Notes: generated by a model from the letters alone, not told the origin. DNA of 64,000 bases from an uncultured Flavobacteriaceae bacterium (GCA_947494205.1 CANLUH010000022.1:1-64000); one strand, 5' to 3'. Counted from the stretch's first letter, positions 53,805-63,717 are shown. Translations and numbers: made by a program.

Positions 53805-55982
53805 ATGCAAAAAATTGCACTGTTATTAATTACATTTTTAACTATTAATCTAAGTTATAGTCAAGATATAGTACAAACGAAATCTGAAAAAATTACAAAT
53901 AGTGACTTCTTTCACAATTTGAAAATTGAAAAATATTTTATTCACACTAATAAAACTACTTACTTCTCAGGAGAAAATGTATGGTTTAAAACTTATGTAG
54001 TTGAAGATGGCACTAATATCCCTTTTCTAGAAACTACAAACCTACATTTAAACCTATATAATACAGAATTAGAACTAGTACACGAAGAGCTCATTTATAT
54101 AGAAAATGGTGTAGGCCATGGACAATTTGAATTAAAAAAAGATTTAGCACAAGGTATTTACTACATACAGTTAGACTCTCGTTGGAATAATAACTTTAAT
54201 AAGCAAGCAGCTCTTTTTAAAATAGAAGTCTTAAATTTTAATTCAGACGAAGTCTTAACAATAGCACCTACTCAAAAAGTAGCTTTTGTTAAAGAAAATC
54301 CAGCAGATTTTAATATATATAGAAATAAAGCTTTAGAAACACCTGAAATAGTTGCATTTGAAATAAAAACAAATGCAACAGCCATAAAAAAAGAAGATTT
54401 AAAAAACAGTTATGTTTTTGCTACTTTACACAGAAATGGAGATTTAAAATCTATCGTTCCAATTGCTATAAAAAAAGAACAATTTTCATATAAAATTGCC
54501 TTTCCTAAAACGGACGTTTTTAATGGCGTAAATACAATAACATTATTTACCGAAAATAAAAAATTGATTACTGAGAAATCATTTTTTATAACAAAAGAAG
54601 CACCTATAGATATTGTAATTTCTAAAAGAGAAACTACTAACGATACTTTAGCCTTAAACTTAAAAATGTTTAACCAACTTGCAAAAGCAAATGTTAGTGT
54701 TTCTGTTTTACCGCAACAAAGTAAACTATATAAAAACCAATCTAATATTGTCTCTTCATTTTTAATGCATCCGTATTTAAAAACGAACAACTACGATCTT
54801 TCTAATTTAATTACTCAAACACCTATAAATACTAATAAATTAAGTTATATAACTAAAATTGCTGCTTCCGAAACAACTTTTCCTTACAAAGGATTAACAT
54901 CTAGTTTAGCTTTCAAAAATGAAACTGGTATTAGTATACATGGAAAGATAAATACCAAGATAGAAGATTTATCGAACCATAAAGTAATGCTATCTTCTAA
55001 CGATAATGTAATTACAGAATTAAGTCCAATAACAGCAGACAAAACATTTAGTTTCAATAACCTGTATTTAAACCACCCAACAGATTATAGTTTGTTTTTA
55101 ATAAACGAAAAAGGCATGGAAAAAGCCACATTTTTTGTTTATAATAACCATGTTCAATACAAAGCAAAGACAACATTAAATAACAATTTAATATATAAAA
55201 GTAAAGACTCTGTTAAAATTGAATTATTTAATGATGAGTATGCGACACTACCCGACTACGAAAATGCAGAAGCCTTAGAGGAAGTTTTAATTATCGCTAA
55301 TAAAAAGAAAAAAGAAATTGAGTTAAAAAAGAAATTAAGAAATTCTGGTATTATTGCCTTAGGTATGTCTAGAGTCTTTAAACCTGAAGATTCTGGTTAT
55401 AATCATTTAGATGTTTTAGATTATATGCAAACACTACCAAGTACTTCTTTACTTTATAATAGTGAAGGTGCTATTGTATTTAAAAACGACAGAGGTACAA
55501 GACTTATTAACGACACTGTAAGACCCGTAACTGTAATATTAGATGGTATAATTATTAGCGAATTAAATATATTTATTGGCATGAAAATAGACGAAATTGA
55601 ATATGCTGTTTTAAATATTAATGGCGTAGGATACGGCTCTTTATATCCAGATGGTGTATTACATTTAATTTCTAAAAGAGGAAATGGAACAGATGGTATA
55701 ATAAAATCTAATCCTAAAATTCAAGTACTAAAAACAGCTTTTGGATTTAATAAACCTGAAGCAAAATATAAAAAACCAGAACTACAGTTTACTACTCAAA
55801 ACTCAATAGAACAGTTTAGTACAATAGATTGGATTCCTAATTTTGAAATTACTCCTGGAATAGATAATATTCTAAAGATTAATAGATTAAACTATAGCGA
55901 TTTAAAATTAATTATTAATGGAGTAAGCCAAGACGGAAAACCTATTTATAAAGAATATAATATATCGTTAACTGACAATTAG
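53805..55982 (+). CDS. MG2-like and plug-like outer-membrane protein, tandem copy 1
   Basis: A 725-residue protein with signal peptide ending NLSYS followed by Gln. Residues about 40-130 resemble a macroglobulin-type MG2 domain (FIHTNKTTYFSGENVWFKTYVVEDGTN). The middle is all-beta with little conservation. Residues about 500-530 are Lys/Glu-rich (LIIANKKKKEIELKKKLRN). Residues about 540-625 resemble a TonB plug (VLDYMQTLPS, VTVILDGIIIS, GVLHLISKRG). The last 50 residues (IDWIPNFEITPGIDNILKINRLNY) close the chain without a barrel. It is the first of three tandem paralogues; copies 2 and 3 are closer to each other. Probably an outer-membrane or periplasmic partner of a barrel protein; the role is unknown. 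Confidence 0.82.
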   Translation: MQKIALLLITFLTINLSYSQDIVQTKSEKITNSDFFHNLKIEKYFIHTNKTTYFSGENVWFKTYVVEDGTNIPFLETTNLHLNLYNTELELVHEELIYIENGVGHGQFELKKDLAQGIYYIQLDSRWNNNFNKQAALFKIEVLNFNSDEVLTIAPTQKVAFVKENPADFNIYRNKALETPEIVAFEIKTNATAIKKEDLKNSYVFATLHRNGDLKSIVPIAIKKEQFSYKIAFPKTDVFNGVNTITLFTENKKLITEKSFFITKEAPIDIVISKRETTNDTLALNLKMFNQLAKANVSVSVLPQQSKLYKNQSNIVSSFLMHPYLKTNNYDLSNLITQTPINTNKLSYITKIAASETTFPYKGLTSSLAFKNETGISIHGKINTKIEDLSNHKVMLSSNDNVITELSPITADKTFSFNNLYLNHPTDYSLFLINEKGMEKATFFVYNNHVQYKAKTTLNNNLIYKSKDSVKIELFNDEYATLPDYENAEALEEVLIIANKKKKEIELKKKLRNSGIIALGMSRVFKPEDSGYNHLDVLDYMQTLPSTSLLYNSEGAIVFKNDRGTRLINDTVRPVTVILDGIIISELNIFIGMKIDEIEYAVLNINGVGYGSLYPDGVLHLISKRGNGTDGIIKSNPKIQVLKTAFGFNKPEAKYKKPELQFTTQNSIEQFSTIDWIPNFEITPGIDNILKINRLNYSDLKLIINGVSQDGKPIYKEYNISLTDN

Positions 55983-56000
55983 TTAGTTATGTATTGAACT

Positions 56001-56030
56001 AACAGTATTAAAGTACACAAGAATACTGTT
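56001..56030. repeat. Inverted repeat in the duplicated intergenic region
   Basis: AACAGTATT (56001-56009) pairs with AATACTGTT (56022-56030). A diverged copy of the same region lies after copy 2 (from about 58350). The surrounding 110 bp is also similar between the two intergenic regions, so it belongs to the duplicated unit. Confidence 0.6.
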
Positions 56031-56150
56031 CAGACATTTTATAAAATCAAGTTTACAAACGTTGTGTTTTTCGGTTTTTATTGTAAAATTTAAGGTGTTA
56101 AAGGCTCTAAAAACATAAGTAATTACTAACAATTATTAAACATCTATTTT

Positions 56151-58331
56151 ATGAGAAAGCTTCAAACGTTATTAATTGTCTTACTAACTGCTACCTTAAG
56201 TCATTCGCAAGACAGCGTAGATGACAAATCCGAATTGATAATAAATAGTAACCTTTTTCATAACTTTAAAATTGAGAAATACTTTGTTCACACCAATAAA
56301 ACCACCTATTTCGCTGGCGAAAAAGTTTGGTTTAAAGCCTATGTGGTAGAAAACGGAAGTAATCTCCCCTTTAAAGAAACTACAAATTTACATTTAAACT
56401 TATATAACGAAAATCTAGAATTAATTAGCAGCGAACTTGTTCGTGTAGAAAATGGTAAAGGTTATGGACAGTTCCAATTATCAAAAGATATAAAACAAGG
56501 CATTTATTATGCGCAGCTAGATTCGTACTGGAACAAAAACTTTAATAACAAAACTGCGCTTTTTAAAATTGATGTTCTTAATTTAACAGAACAAGATGTT
56601 TTTAACGAAACAACACCAATACAACAAGTTAAGCTTATAACAAAGGGTAATAAATTAGGGATTAACCTATACAGAAATAAAGCGCTAGAAGATAAACAAA
56701 CCTATGCTGTAGAAGTTAACATAGATGCGGAAATAATAAATAGCAAACAACTTAACAACACATACATCTTTGCTACTTTACACAGACAAGGCAACTTAAA
56801 ATCTGTTGTACCTGTTTTAATAGAAGAAGGTAAAACCAATTATAAAATAGCGTTTCAAAAAAAATCTACTTTCAATGGTATTAATACAGTATCATTAATT
56901 GATGAAACAAAAGAAGTGCTGGCTAAAAAATCGTTTTTCTGGAAGAATACTAAAGATATAGATTTACAAATCACCGAACATTCTAAAACAAACGATACTC
57001 TTCTACTAAATTTAAAAATGCTAAATCAATATAAAAAAGCTAATATTAGTATTTCTGTTTTGCCGCAAAATACAGAAATGTATCAAAATAGGAGTAATAT
57101 TATTTCCTCTTTCTTATTAGAACCCTATTTAAAAATTAATAATTATCCAATAGCAAGTTTAGTTTCTGAGCAAAAGATAAATACAAACAAGCTTAATTAC
57201 ATTTCGGAAATTGCAGCCAGTGAAACGGCATTCCCTAATAAGGACTTAAAACTTTCAGATTTAAAGTTTAAAATGGAAAACGGTATCTTTTTAAACGGTG
57301 TTATTAATACTAAAGTTGAGGATTTATCTAACTTTAAAATAATGCTATCCTCTAAAAAAAATGATATTTTAAAACTTACTACAATAAACGACGATAAAAC
57401 ATTTAGTTTCCATAACCTTATGTTAATGCATCCTTCGGATTATGACTTGGCTTTAGTAGATGAAAAAGGTGAAATGAAAAAAGCTTCTTTTTTTGTTTAT
57501 AACAATTATATGAATTATCAACCTAGCAAAACATTACCAAAAACATTATTATATAAACATAAAGAAGATGTTCCTTCAAGTACTGTAGTAACAGGATATG
57601 AAGATACTAGACCGAAAAAGCTTCCTATTCTACATAACGATATTGAAACTTTAGATGAAGTTACCATTACTGCCATTAAAGACAGAGAAGAAGAAAAGGA
57701 GATAAAAGAAATAGCTAGAAAAAAAGGGATTTTAGGCTTAAATTATTCTAAATTATTTAAACCGCAAGAATCCAGTTATTCTCATCTTAGTGTTTTAGAT
57801 TATATAGAGACTTTACCTGAAGTTTCTGTACAATACATATCTGCAGAAAGGATAATCCTATACACCATAATTAATAATGAAGCTGAAGCTGTAAGAGTTC
57901 GTCTAGATGGAGTACCTTTTCTAAACATGCCTTTATTAAACCAACGTTTGATAGAGCAATTTGAATATGTTATTTTTAATCGTAATGGAGTAGGTTATGG
58001 TTTTCCTGTAATAGATTTAATAACCGATAGAAATTACGCAAAGAATAATCCTGTTGAAAACGCTAATATTCAAAAATTAAAAACTGCTTTCGGTTTTAAT
58101 AAGCCAGAAACTCACTACGAAAAACCAGAATTACAATATACAGACAAACAATCTATAAACAGCTACAGTACAATAGATTGGATTCCTAATTTTGAAATCA
58201 TTCCAGGAATAGATAATATTCTAAAGATTAATAGATTAAACTATAACGATTTAAAGTTAATTATTAATGGAGTAAGCCAAGACGGAAAACCTATTTACAA
58301 AGAATATAATATATCGTTAACAGATGATTAA
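56151..58331 (+). CDS. MG2-like and plug-like outer-membrane protein, tandem copy 2
   Basis: A 726-residue paralogue with signal peptide ending LSHS followed by Gln. The first 550 residues are nearly identical to copy 3 (FHNFKIEKYFVHTNKT, FAGEKVWFKAYVVENGSN). The plug-like part at about 560-640 differs from both copies (LPEVSVQYISAERIILYTI). The last 50 residues (IDWIPNFEIIPGIDNILKINRLNY) are nearly identical to copy 1 at DNA level. Copy 2 is therefore mosaic, most simply by gene conversion. The Lys/Glu-rich linker (TAIKDREEEKEIKEIARKKG) precedes the plug. It shares an intergenic sequence with its neighbour; no clear promoter is visible. Confidence 0.82.
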   Translation: MRKLQTLLIVLLTATLSHSQDSVDDKSELIINSNLFHNFKIEKYFVHTNKTTYFAGEKVWFKAYVVENGSNLPFKETTNLHLNLYNENLELISSELVRVENGKGYGQFQLSKDIKQGIYYAQLDSYWNKNFNNKTALFKIDVLNLTEQDVFNETTPIQQVKLITKGNKLGINLYRNKALEDKQTYAVEVNIDAEIINSKQLNNTYIFATLHRQGNLKSVVPVLIEEGKTNYKIAFQKKSTFNGINTVSLIDETKEVLAKKSFFWKNTKDIDLQITEHSKTNDTLLLNLKMLNQYKKANISISVLPQNTEMYQNRSNIISSFLLEPYLKINNYPIASLVSEQKINTNKLNYISEIAASETAFPNKDLKLSDLKFKMENGIFLNGVINTKVEDLSNFKIMLSSKKNDILKLTTINDDKTFSFHNLMLMHPSDYDLALVDEKGEMKKASFFVYNNYMNYQPSKTLPKTLLYKHKEDVPSSTVVTGYEDTRPKKLPILHNDIETLDEVTITAIKDREEEKEIKEIARKKGILGLNYSKLFKPQESSYSHLSVLDYIETLPEVSVQYISAERIILYTIINNEAEAVRVRLDGVPFLNMPLLNQRLIEQFEYVIFNRNGVGYGFPVIDLITDRNYAKNNPVENANIQKLKTAFGFNKPETHYEKPELQYTDKQSINSYSTIDWIPNFEIIPGIDNILKINRLNYNDLKLIINGVSQDGKPIYKEYNISLTDD

Positions 58332-58530
58332 TTAGTTATGCATAGAGTTAACTGTATTAAAACCCGCTAGAATACTGTTCAGATATTTTATAAAATCAAG
58401 TTAATAAACGTTGTGTTTCTAAGCTTTTATTGTGAAATTTAAGATGTTAAAAAATATATAACACCTCTATTTCTTTAACAGAAAAGCTTTAAATTAGTAG
58501 TAATCGCTAACAATTATTAAACACATACTT

Positions 58531-60711
58531 ATGAGAAAACTTCAATCGCTATTAATTGTTTTACTAGCTGTAACCTTAGGTTATTCACAAGACAGCGTAG
58601 ACGACAAATTAGAATTAATAATAAATAGTAATCTTTTTCATAACTTTAAAATTGAAAAATACTTCGTTCACACTAATAAAACAACTTATTTCGCTGGCGA
58701 AAAAGTTTGGTTTAAAGCCTATGTTGTAGAAAACGGAAGTAATCTTCCCTTTAAGGAAACTACAAATTTACATTTAAACTTATACAACGAAAATCTAGAA
58801 TTAATTAGCAGCGAACTTGTTCGAGTAGAAAATGGAAAAGGTTACGGACAGTTTCAATTATCAAAAGATATAAAACAAGGTATTTATTATGCGCAACTAG
58901 ATTCGTATTGGAACAAAAACTTTAATAACAAAACTCCGCTTTTTAAAATTGAAGTTCTTAATTTAACAGAACAAGATGTTTTTAATGAAACAACACCAAT
59001 ACAACAACTTAAGCTTACAACAAATGGTAATAAATCTGGGATTAACCTATACAGAAATAAAGCGCTAGAAGATAAACAAACCTATGCTGTAGAAGTTAAC
59101 ATAGATGCGGAAATAATAAATAGTAAACAACTTACCAATACATACCTCTTTGCAACCTTACATAGACAAGGCAATCTAAAATCTATTGTGCCAGTTTTTA
59201 TAGAAAAAGGTAAAACCAATTATAAAATAGCGTTTCAAAAAAATTCTACTTTTAATGGTATTAATACAGTATCATTAATTGATGAAACAAAAGAAGTATT
59301 AGCAAAAAAATCATTCTTCTGGAAAAACACTAAAGATATAGATATAAAAATCACCGAATATTTAAAAACAAACGATACACTTCTGCTAAATTTAGAAATG
59401 CTAAATCATTATAAAAAAGCAAACATTAGCGTTTCTGTTTTACCACAAAACACAGAAATGTATCAAAACAGGAGTAATATTACTTCATCATTCCTATTAG
59501 AACCGTATTTAAAAGTTAATAATTATCCTATAGCAAGTTTAGTTTCAGAACAAAAGGTAAATACACACAAACTTAATTACATTTCGGAAATTGCAGCAGA
59601 CGAAACCGTTTTCCCAAATAAAGATTTAAAAATTTCAGATTTAAAATTTAAAATGGAAAATGGCATTGTGTTAAATGGTGTTATTAATACTAAAGTCGAA
59701 GATTTATCCAACGTTAAAATAATGCTATCTTCTAAAAAGAATGATATTTTAAAGTTTACTCAAATAAACGACGACAAAACATTTAGTTTCTATAACCTTA
59801 TGTTAATGCATCCTTCGGAGTATACTTTAGCATTAGTTGATGAAAAGGGAGAAATGAAAAAAGCGTCCTTTTTTGTTTACAATAATTATATAAATTATAA
59901 ACCCAACAAAACATTACCAAAAACATTATTATATAAACATAAAGAAGATGTTGCTTCAAACACTATCGTAACAGGATACGAAGATACTAGACCAAAAAAA
60001 CTTCCTATTCTACATAACGATATTGAAACTTTAGATGAAGTTACCATTACTGCTATTAAAGACAGAGAAGAAGAAAAGGAAATAAAAGAGATAGCTAGAA
60101 AAAAAGGAATTTTAGGCTTAAGCTATTCAAGGCTATTTAAACCTCAAGAATCTAGTTTTTCACACCTTAGTGTTTTAGACTATATACAGACATTGCCTGG
60201 AGTTACAGTACAATATGGTGCTGGAGGGACGTTACAGCTATTTACCTATCGTAATGGCAAAAAAACACCAGTAAATGTTCGTGTTGATGGTGGTTTTATC
60301 CAAAATCTAACCCTATTAAATCAAGATTCAATTAACCTATTTAAATACGTGATTTTTAATCGCAAAGGTATTGGTTATGGAGTTCCTATTATAGATTTAA
60401 TAACAGATAGAGATTATGATGCAAAAGTAGCTCCTATAAGCCCAAATATTCAAAATTTAAAAACCGCTTTTGGCTTTAACAAACCTGAAGCCCATTACGA
60501 AAAACCAGAATTACAATACACCGACAAAGAATCTATAGATATATACAGTACAATAGATTGGATTCCTAATTTTGAAATTAACCCAGAATCTGATAATATT
60601 TTAAAAATTAACAGGTTAGATTATAACAATCTAAAATTAATAATTAATGGAATAAGTGAAGATGGTATTCCTTTTTATAAAGAACATAACCTATCACTTT
60701 CTAATGATTAA
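58531..60711 (+). CDS. MG2-like and plug-like outer-membrane protein, tandem copy 3
   Basis: A 726-residue paralogue with signal peptide ending LGYS followed by Gln. The N-terminal 550 residues match copy 2 almost exactly. The plug-like region (LPGVTVQYGAGGTLQLFTYRNGKKTPVNVRVDGG) and C terminus (INPESDNILKINRLDY, then SEDGIPFYKEHNLS) differ from copies 1 and 2. The start codon ATG at 58531 gives an identical arrangement to copy 2. Followed by a bidirectional terminator. The three copies are spaced 2346 and 2380 bp apart. Confidence 0.82.
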   Translation: MRKLQSLLIVLLAVTLGYSQDSVDDKLELIINSNLFHNFKIEKYFVHTNKTTYFAGEKVWFKAYVVENGSNLPFKETTNLHLNLYNENLELISSELVRVENGKGYGQFQLSKDIKQGIYYAQLDSYWNKNFNNKTPLFKIEVLNLTEQDVFNETTPIQQLKLTTNGNKSGINLYRNKALEDKQTYAVEVNIDAEIINSKQLTNTYLFATLHRQGNLKSIVPVFIEKGKTNYKIAFQKNSTFNGINTVSLIDETKEVLAKKSFFWKNTKDIDIKITEYLKTNDTLLLNLEMLNHYKKANISVSVLPQNTEMYQNRSNITSSFLLEPYLKVNNYPIASLVSEQKVNTHKLNYISEIAADETVFPNKDLKISDLKFKMENGIVLNGVINTKVEDLSNVKIMLSSKKNDILKFTQINDDKTFSFYNLMLMHPSEYTLALVDEKGEMKKASFFVYNNYINYKPNKTLPKTLLYKHKEDVASNTIVTGYEDTRPKKLPILHNDIETLDEVTITAIKDREEEKEIKEIARKKGILGLSYSRLFKPQESSFSHLSVLDYIQTLPGVTVQYGAGGTLQLFTYRNGKKTPVNVRVDGGFIQNLTLLNQDSINLFKYVIFNRKGIGYGVPIIDLITDRDYDAKVAPISPNIQNLKTAFGFNKPEAHYEKPELQYTDKESIDIYSTIDWIPNFEINPESDNILKINRLDYNNLKLIINGISEDGIPFYKEHNLSLSND

Positions 60712-60713
60712 AT

Positions 60714-60746
60714 AAAAAAACGGAGATAAAATTTATCTCCGTTTTT
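60714..60746. terminator. Bidirectional terminator
   Basis: A 9-bp stem (60721-60729 with 60733-60741) with a three-base loop, flanked by an A run before and a T run after, between convergent genes. Confidence 0.8.
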
Positions 60747-60762
60747 ATTTCTATACTTTTTT

Positions 60763-62112
60763 TTAATGTGTAATACTTAGATTTTTAATTCTTACAATAC
60801 CATTAGATCCTGTATAACTTGCGCCTTGAACAGATTGTAAATAATTACCAACTTTAAAATAATTACCAGAAGTATTAGTACCTATAGCTTGCGAGAATAA
60901 CTCGTTATTACCTTCAAACAATTTTACTATTCCATTGTTATATGTTATTTTAAAAGTATAGCTAGTATCTAACTGAAAATTTTGACTCAGTGTTACGCTT
61001 CCATTTAAAACCTCTTCTGTTATGTAACCACTAATTTTAAGTTTTACGTTTCCAGAAGACTGATCAGAATCCCCCTTAAATTGTACACGTATTACATCGT
61101 CTACTGTATTAGAAGGACCATGTATTTGTGCAAAACATAAAATACCACCATCATTATCTGCATCTTTAGGTAATTGATCTACTCTAACTGTAAATGTCAT
61201 CGTATTATTACCGTTAGATCCATTCCAACTTGCCAAATTACCATTACTCATTTCTCGTAATTCTACCCTTGGGTTTCCCGAATTCGCAGAGCCCCCTAGT
61301 CCACGATAACATTTAAAATACGTCCATTCTCCATCTGTATAAAAATAATTAGGATCGTTATAATTATCGAATGTTGTTCCTGTAGAAGACAATACATTAT
61401 CTCTATAGACAGCATTAGCACCTGGGCTACCAGTAAAACCATTTAACTTCCAGTTATTAGATGTTAATCCTAATACATTTCCTGGAGAACCACCTCCATT
61501 ATTACCACCATCGTTTCCCCCGTTATCATTTCCATTATCTCCAAAAATTTCGGCCTCAGTTAAACTATTCCAACCACTAGACGAATTACCGAAACAAGAA
61601 ATTCTAACATAGCGCACATTAACCGCATTAAAATTATAAGTCTCTAGCTGTAAAGTATTACCACTGCTTCCACTAGTTTTTTTATTTACAACTGTTTGCA
61701 AATTAGAAGTACTTGTCCCTACTCTAATCTTAAAATAAGCTTTCCTTTGGTTCCCTTTATACCAAGCCAATTTAACACTAGATACAGACTTAACGGACCC
61801 TAAATCGTAAGTAATGTACTTTCCGTTATAGCCAAAAGAAGACCAACGTGTATTTAAATTGCCATCTAGTGTATTAGCAGGACCATTGCCATCATCTCCG
61901 TTTGCAGAGACACTATTAGGTATTATTTTTGCAATTTTAAAAAACTGATTATTAGATACATCTGTTTCATCCTTAGTTTGAGTTTCAGTTTCGGTTAAAG
62001 GCTCACTAGAACACCCCAAGAAACACAAAACACAAAATAGCATTACTATTTTCTGGAATTTGTCTAGCTTCAAGCTTTTTTTCTTGTACTTTTTGTTTAA
62101 ATACTGTTTCAT
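60763..62112 (-). CDS. Polysaccharide lyase family 7 alginate lyase with F5/8-type domain, lipoprotein
   Basis: A 449-residue protein with lipobox (LCFLGC) after an N-terminal basic stretch. Residues about 55-190 are an F5/8-type (CBM32-like) domain (NTLDGNLNTRWSSFGYNGKYITYDLGSVKSVSSVKLAW). A Gly/Asn linker follows (NDNGGNDGGNNGGGSPG). Residues about 215-449 are a PL7 lyase with all three catalytic-groove motifs: PRVELREM, FAQIHGPSN and YFKVGNYLQS. It cleaves alginate (M/G preference not readable). Cell-surface anchoring is inferred. There are no other alginate genes in the window. A triple operator-like repeat lies immediately upstream. Confidence 0.93.
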   Translation of the reverse strand: MKQYLNKKYKKKSLKLDKFQKIVMLFCVLCFLGCSSEPLTETETQTKDETDVSNNQFFKIAKIIPNSVSANGDDGNGPANTLDGNLNTRWSSFGYNGKYITYDLGSVKSVSSVKLAWYKGNQRKAYFKIRVGTSTSNLQTVVNKKTSGSSGNTLQLETYNFNAVNVRYVRISCFGNSSSGWNSLTEAEIFGDNGNDNGGNDGGNNGGGSPGNVLGLTSNNWKLNGFTGSPGANAVYRDNVLSSTGTTFDNYNDPNYFYTDGEWTYFKCYRGLGGSANSGNPRVELREMSNGNLASWNGSNGNNTMTFTVRVDQLPKDADNDGGILCFAQIHGPSNTVDDVIRVQFKGDSDQSSGNVKLKISGYITEEVLNGSVTLSQNFQLDTSYTFKITYNNGIVKLFEGNNELFSQAIGTNTSGNYFKVGNYLQSVQGASYTGSNGIVRIKNLSITH

Positions 62113-62140
62113 AATATATATTTTAAGTTGATTTTTTAAC

Positions 62141-62176
62141 TGGATAACCAGTTTGGTTACCCAGATTGGTTTACCA
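62141..62176 (-). promoter_or_regulatory. Triple operator-like array upstream of the alginate lyase
   Basis: Three copies of TGG-N4-CCA begin at 62141, 62154 and 62167, exactly 13 bp apart (TGGATAACCA, TGGTTACCCA, TGGTTTACCA). The outer two extend to longer palindromes (ACTGG..CCAGT and ATTGGT..ACCAAT). The array is 28-64 bp upstream of the alginate lyase start codon. It is the expected form of a transcription-factor operator; the regulator is not in the window. Confidence 0.65.
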
Positions 62177-62368
62177 ATTTAATATTTTTTTAACAGTAAA
62201 TAAAATAAGTTGATACTTTAAAACATATTTTTTTGATAATTAACAAAAAGAAGTGTTCTAAAATTTATTTTCAATAAAATTTAAAAACTAGACTATCCAT
62301 ATATTTTAGGAGAGAATCTATACTTTTTGTGATACCTATAGTCTACGCTATCTTAGGTATTAAATCTT

Positions 62369-62385
62369 TTGGCATATTAATTGGT
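62369..62385 (+). promoter_or_regulatory. Weaker sigma-54-type promoter candidate
   Basis: TTGGCATA (62369-62376), four bases, then TTGGT (62381-62385) has the -24/-12 spacing, but the -20 G and -12 C are changed. It lies 36 bp before the ATG at 62422. Confidence 0.42.
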
Positions 62386-62421
62386 TTTATACTTACAATA
62401 TGAATTATAAAACCAAAACAG

Positions 62422-63603
62422 ATGAAAAAATTTACTTTATTATTAGTAGGTCTTCTAGTACTAACGTCTTGTGTTGGAAGAAAACAAATTGAAAAACAAT
62501 TACATTCTGGTAATTATGATGAAGCCATTAGTAACGCATTAAACAAACTAAAGCGTAACAAACACAAAAAACGTAAACACGATTATGTGTTAATGCTTCA
62601 AGATGCATATTACAAAGTAGTATCACAAAATCATAATACTATAAACCATCTAAAAAAAGATGGCAATCCAGAATTATATGAAGCTATATTTAATAGCTAT
62701 TTAGATCTAGAAGCAAGACAAAATGCAATTAAAGCCGTATTGCCTTTAAGGATAGACAACAAAAACATCGTGTTTAAATTTAATGATTACACTACTGCTA
62801 TTGTAGATTACAGAGCAAAAGTTTCTGAATACAAATACAATACTGCCGTAACATTAATCAATAGTCTAAATAAATTAGATAACAGAGAAGCTTATAACAT
62901 TTTAAATACTATAGAAGCTATAAATCCAAATTATAAAGATGTAAGAACGCTTCTAAATATTGCACACCATCAAGGAACAGATTATGTAATAGTAGCTATA
63001 GAAAATAATACACACCAGATATTACCAATAGCACTAGAGAACGATTTACTAAATTTCAATACTTATGGATTAAACGATTTTTGGACCGTGTATCATGCCA
63101 ATACAAATGAAAATATTACATACGATTATGCTATGCAACTACAACTAAGACGTATAAATGTATCGCCAGAACATGTATTTAAAACACAGAAATTAAGGCA
63201 AAAAGAAATAATAGACGGTTGGGAATATCTATTAGATAATAACGGTAACGTTGTAAAAGATAGCCTAGGAAACGATATTAAAATAGATAAAATTATAACA
63301 GCTAAAGCACGCTTTTTCGAATTTAATCAGCAAAAATCTACACAAGTTATTGCCAAAGTAATCTATAGTGATTTAAATACAAATCAAGTTTTAGAAAGCT
63401 TTCCAATAGATAGTGAGTTCATTTTTAAACACAATTATGCTAGTGTTAGAGGAGACAGAAGAGCGTTAACTAAAAAAGACAAGCAGCTTTTAAAAAAGAG
63501 AAAATTACGTTTTCCATCTAACGAACAAATGGTATTTGATACAGGTGAAGACTTAAAAAATAAATTAAAACACATATTAAATAATTATAGCCTAAGAGGT
63601 TAA
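62422..63603 (+). CDS. Hypothetical lipoprotein, paralogue of the partial gene at 63762
   Basis: A 393-residue protein with lipobox (LVLTSC). The N-terminal part RKQIEKQLHSGNYDEAISNALNKLKRNKHKKRKHDYVLMLQDAYYK looks like a TPR-type helical unit, also found in the downstream gene. Residues about 185-250 (DYVIVAIENNTHQILP) and the C-terminal strands (AKARFFEFNQQKSTQVIAKVIYSDLNTNQVL) form a beta-rich domain. The protein is basic near its end. I do not recognise the family. It has a terminator, then the paralogue, so a local duplication is likely. Confidence 0.78.
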   Translation: MKKFTLLLVGLLVLTSCVGRKQIEKQLHSGNYDEAISNALNKLKRNKHKKRKHDYVLMLQDAYYKVVSQNHNTINHLKKDGNPELYEAIFNSYLDLEARQNAIKAVLPLRIDNKNIVFKFNDYTTAIVDYRAKVSEYKYNTAVTLINSLNKLDNREAYNILNTIEAINPNYKDVRTLLNIAHHQGTDYVIVAIENNTHQILPIALENDLLNFNTYGLNDFWTVYHANTNENITYDYAMQLQLRRINVSPEHVFKTQKLRQKEIIDGWEYLLDNNGNVVKDSLGNDIKIDKIITAKARFFEFNQQKSTQVIAKVIYSDLNTNQVLESFPIDSEFIFKHNYASVRGDRRALTKKDKQLLKKRKLRFPSNEQMVFDTGEDLKNKLKHILNNYSLRG

Positions 63604-63608
63604 ACTAT

Positions 63609-63646
63609 AAGCAACTTTCGAAACGCTTTTTGAAAGTTGCTTTTTG
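63609..63646 (+). terminator. Terminator after the lipoprotein gene
   Basis: An 11-bp perfect stem (63609-63619 with 63632-63642) is followed by T residues. Confidence 0.8.
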
Positions 63647-63683
63647 TACTTAATCAACAAATAGAAAAAAACATTACAATAAA

Positions 63684-63717
63684 TTGCTACATATACGCTT
63701 TCCATTTTATAAATTTG
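63684..63717 (+). promoter_or_regulatory. Housekeeping-type promoter of the last gene
   Basis: TTG at 63684-63686 and TAAATTTG at 63710-63717, separated by 23 bp, match the -33/-7 consensus. The ATG follows at 63762. Confidence 0.58.

Larger units (their letters stand above)
62113..62421. other. Divergent intergenic region with operator array and sigma-54-like site
   Basis: About 310 bp between the alginate lyase (minus) and the lipoprotein gene (plus). It holds the TGG-N4-CCA array at 62141-62176 and the sigma-54-like site at 62369-62385. I see no TAnnTTTG element for either gene and no open frame. Confidence 0.6.
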
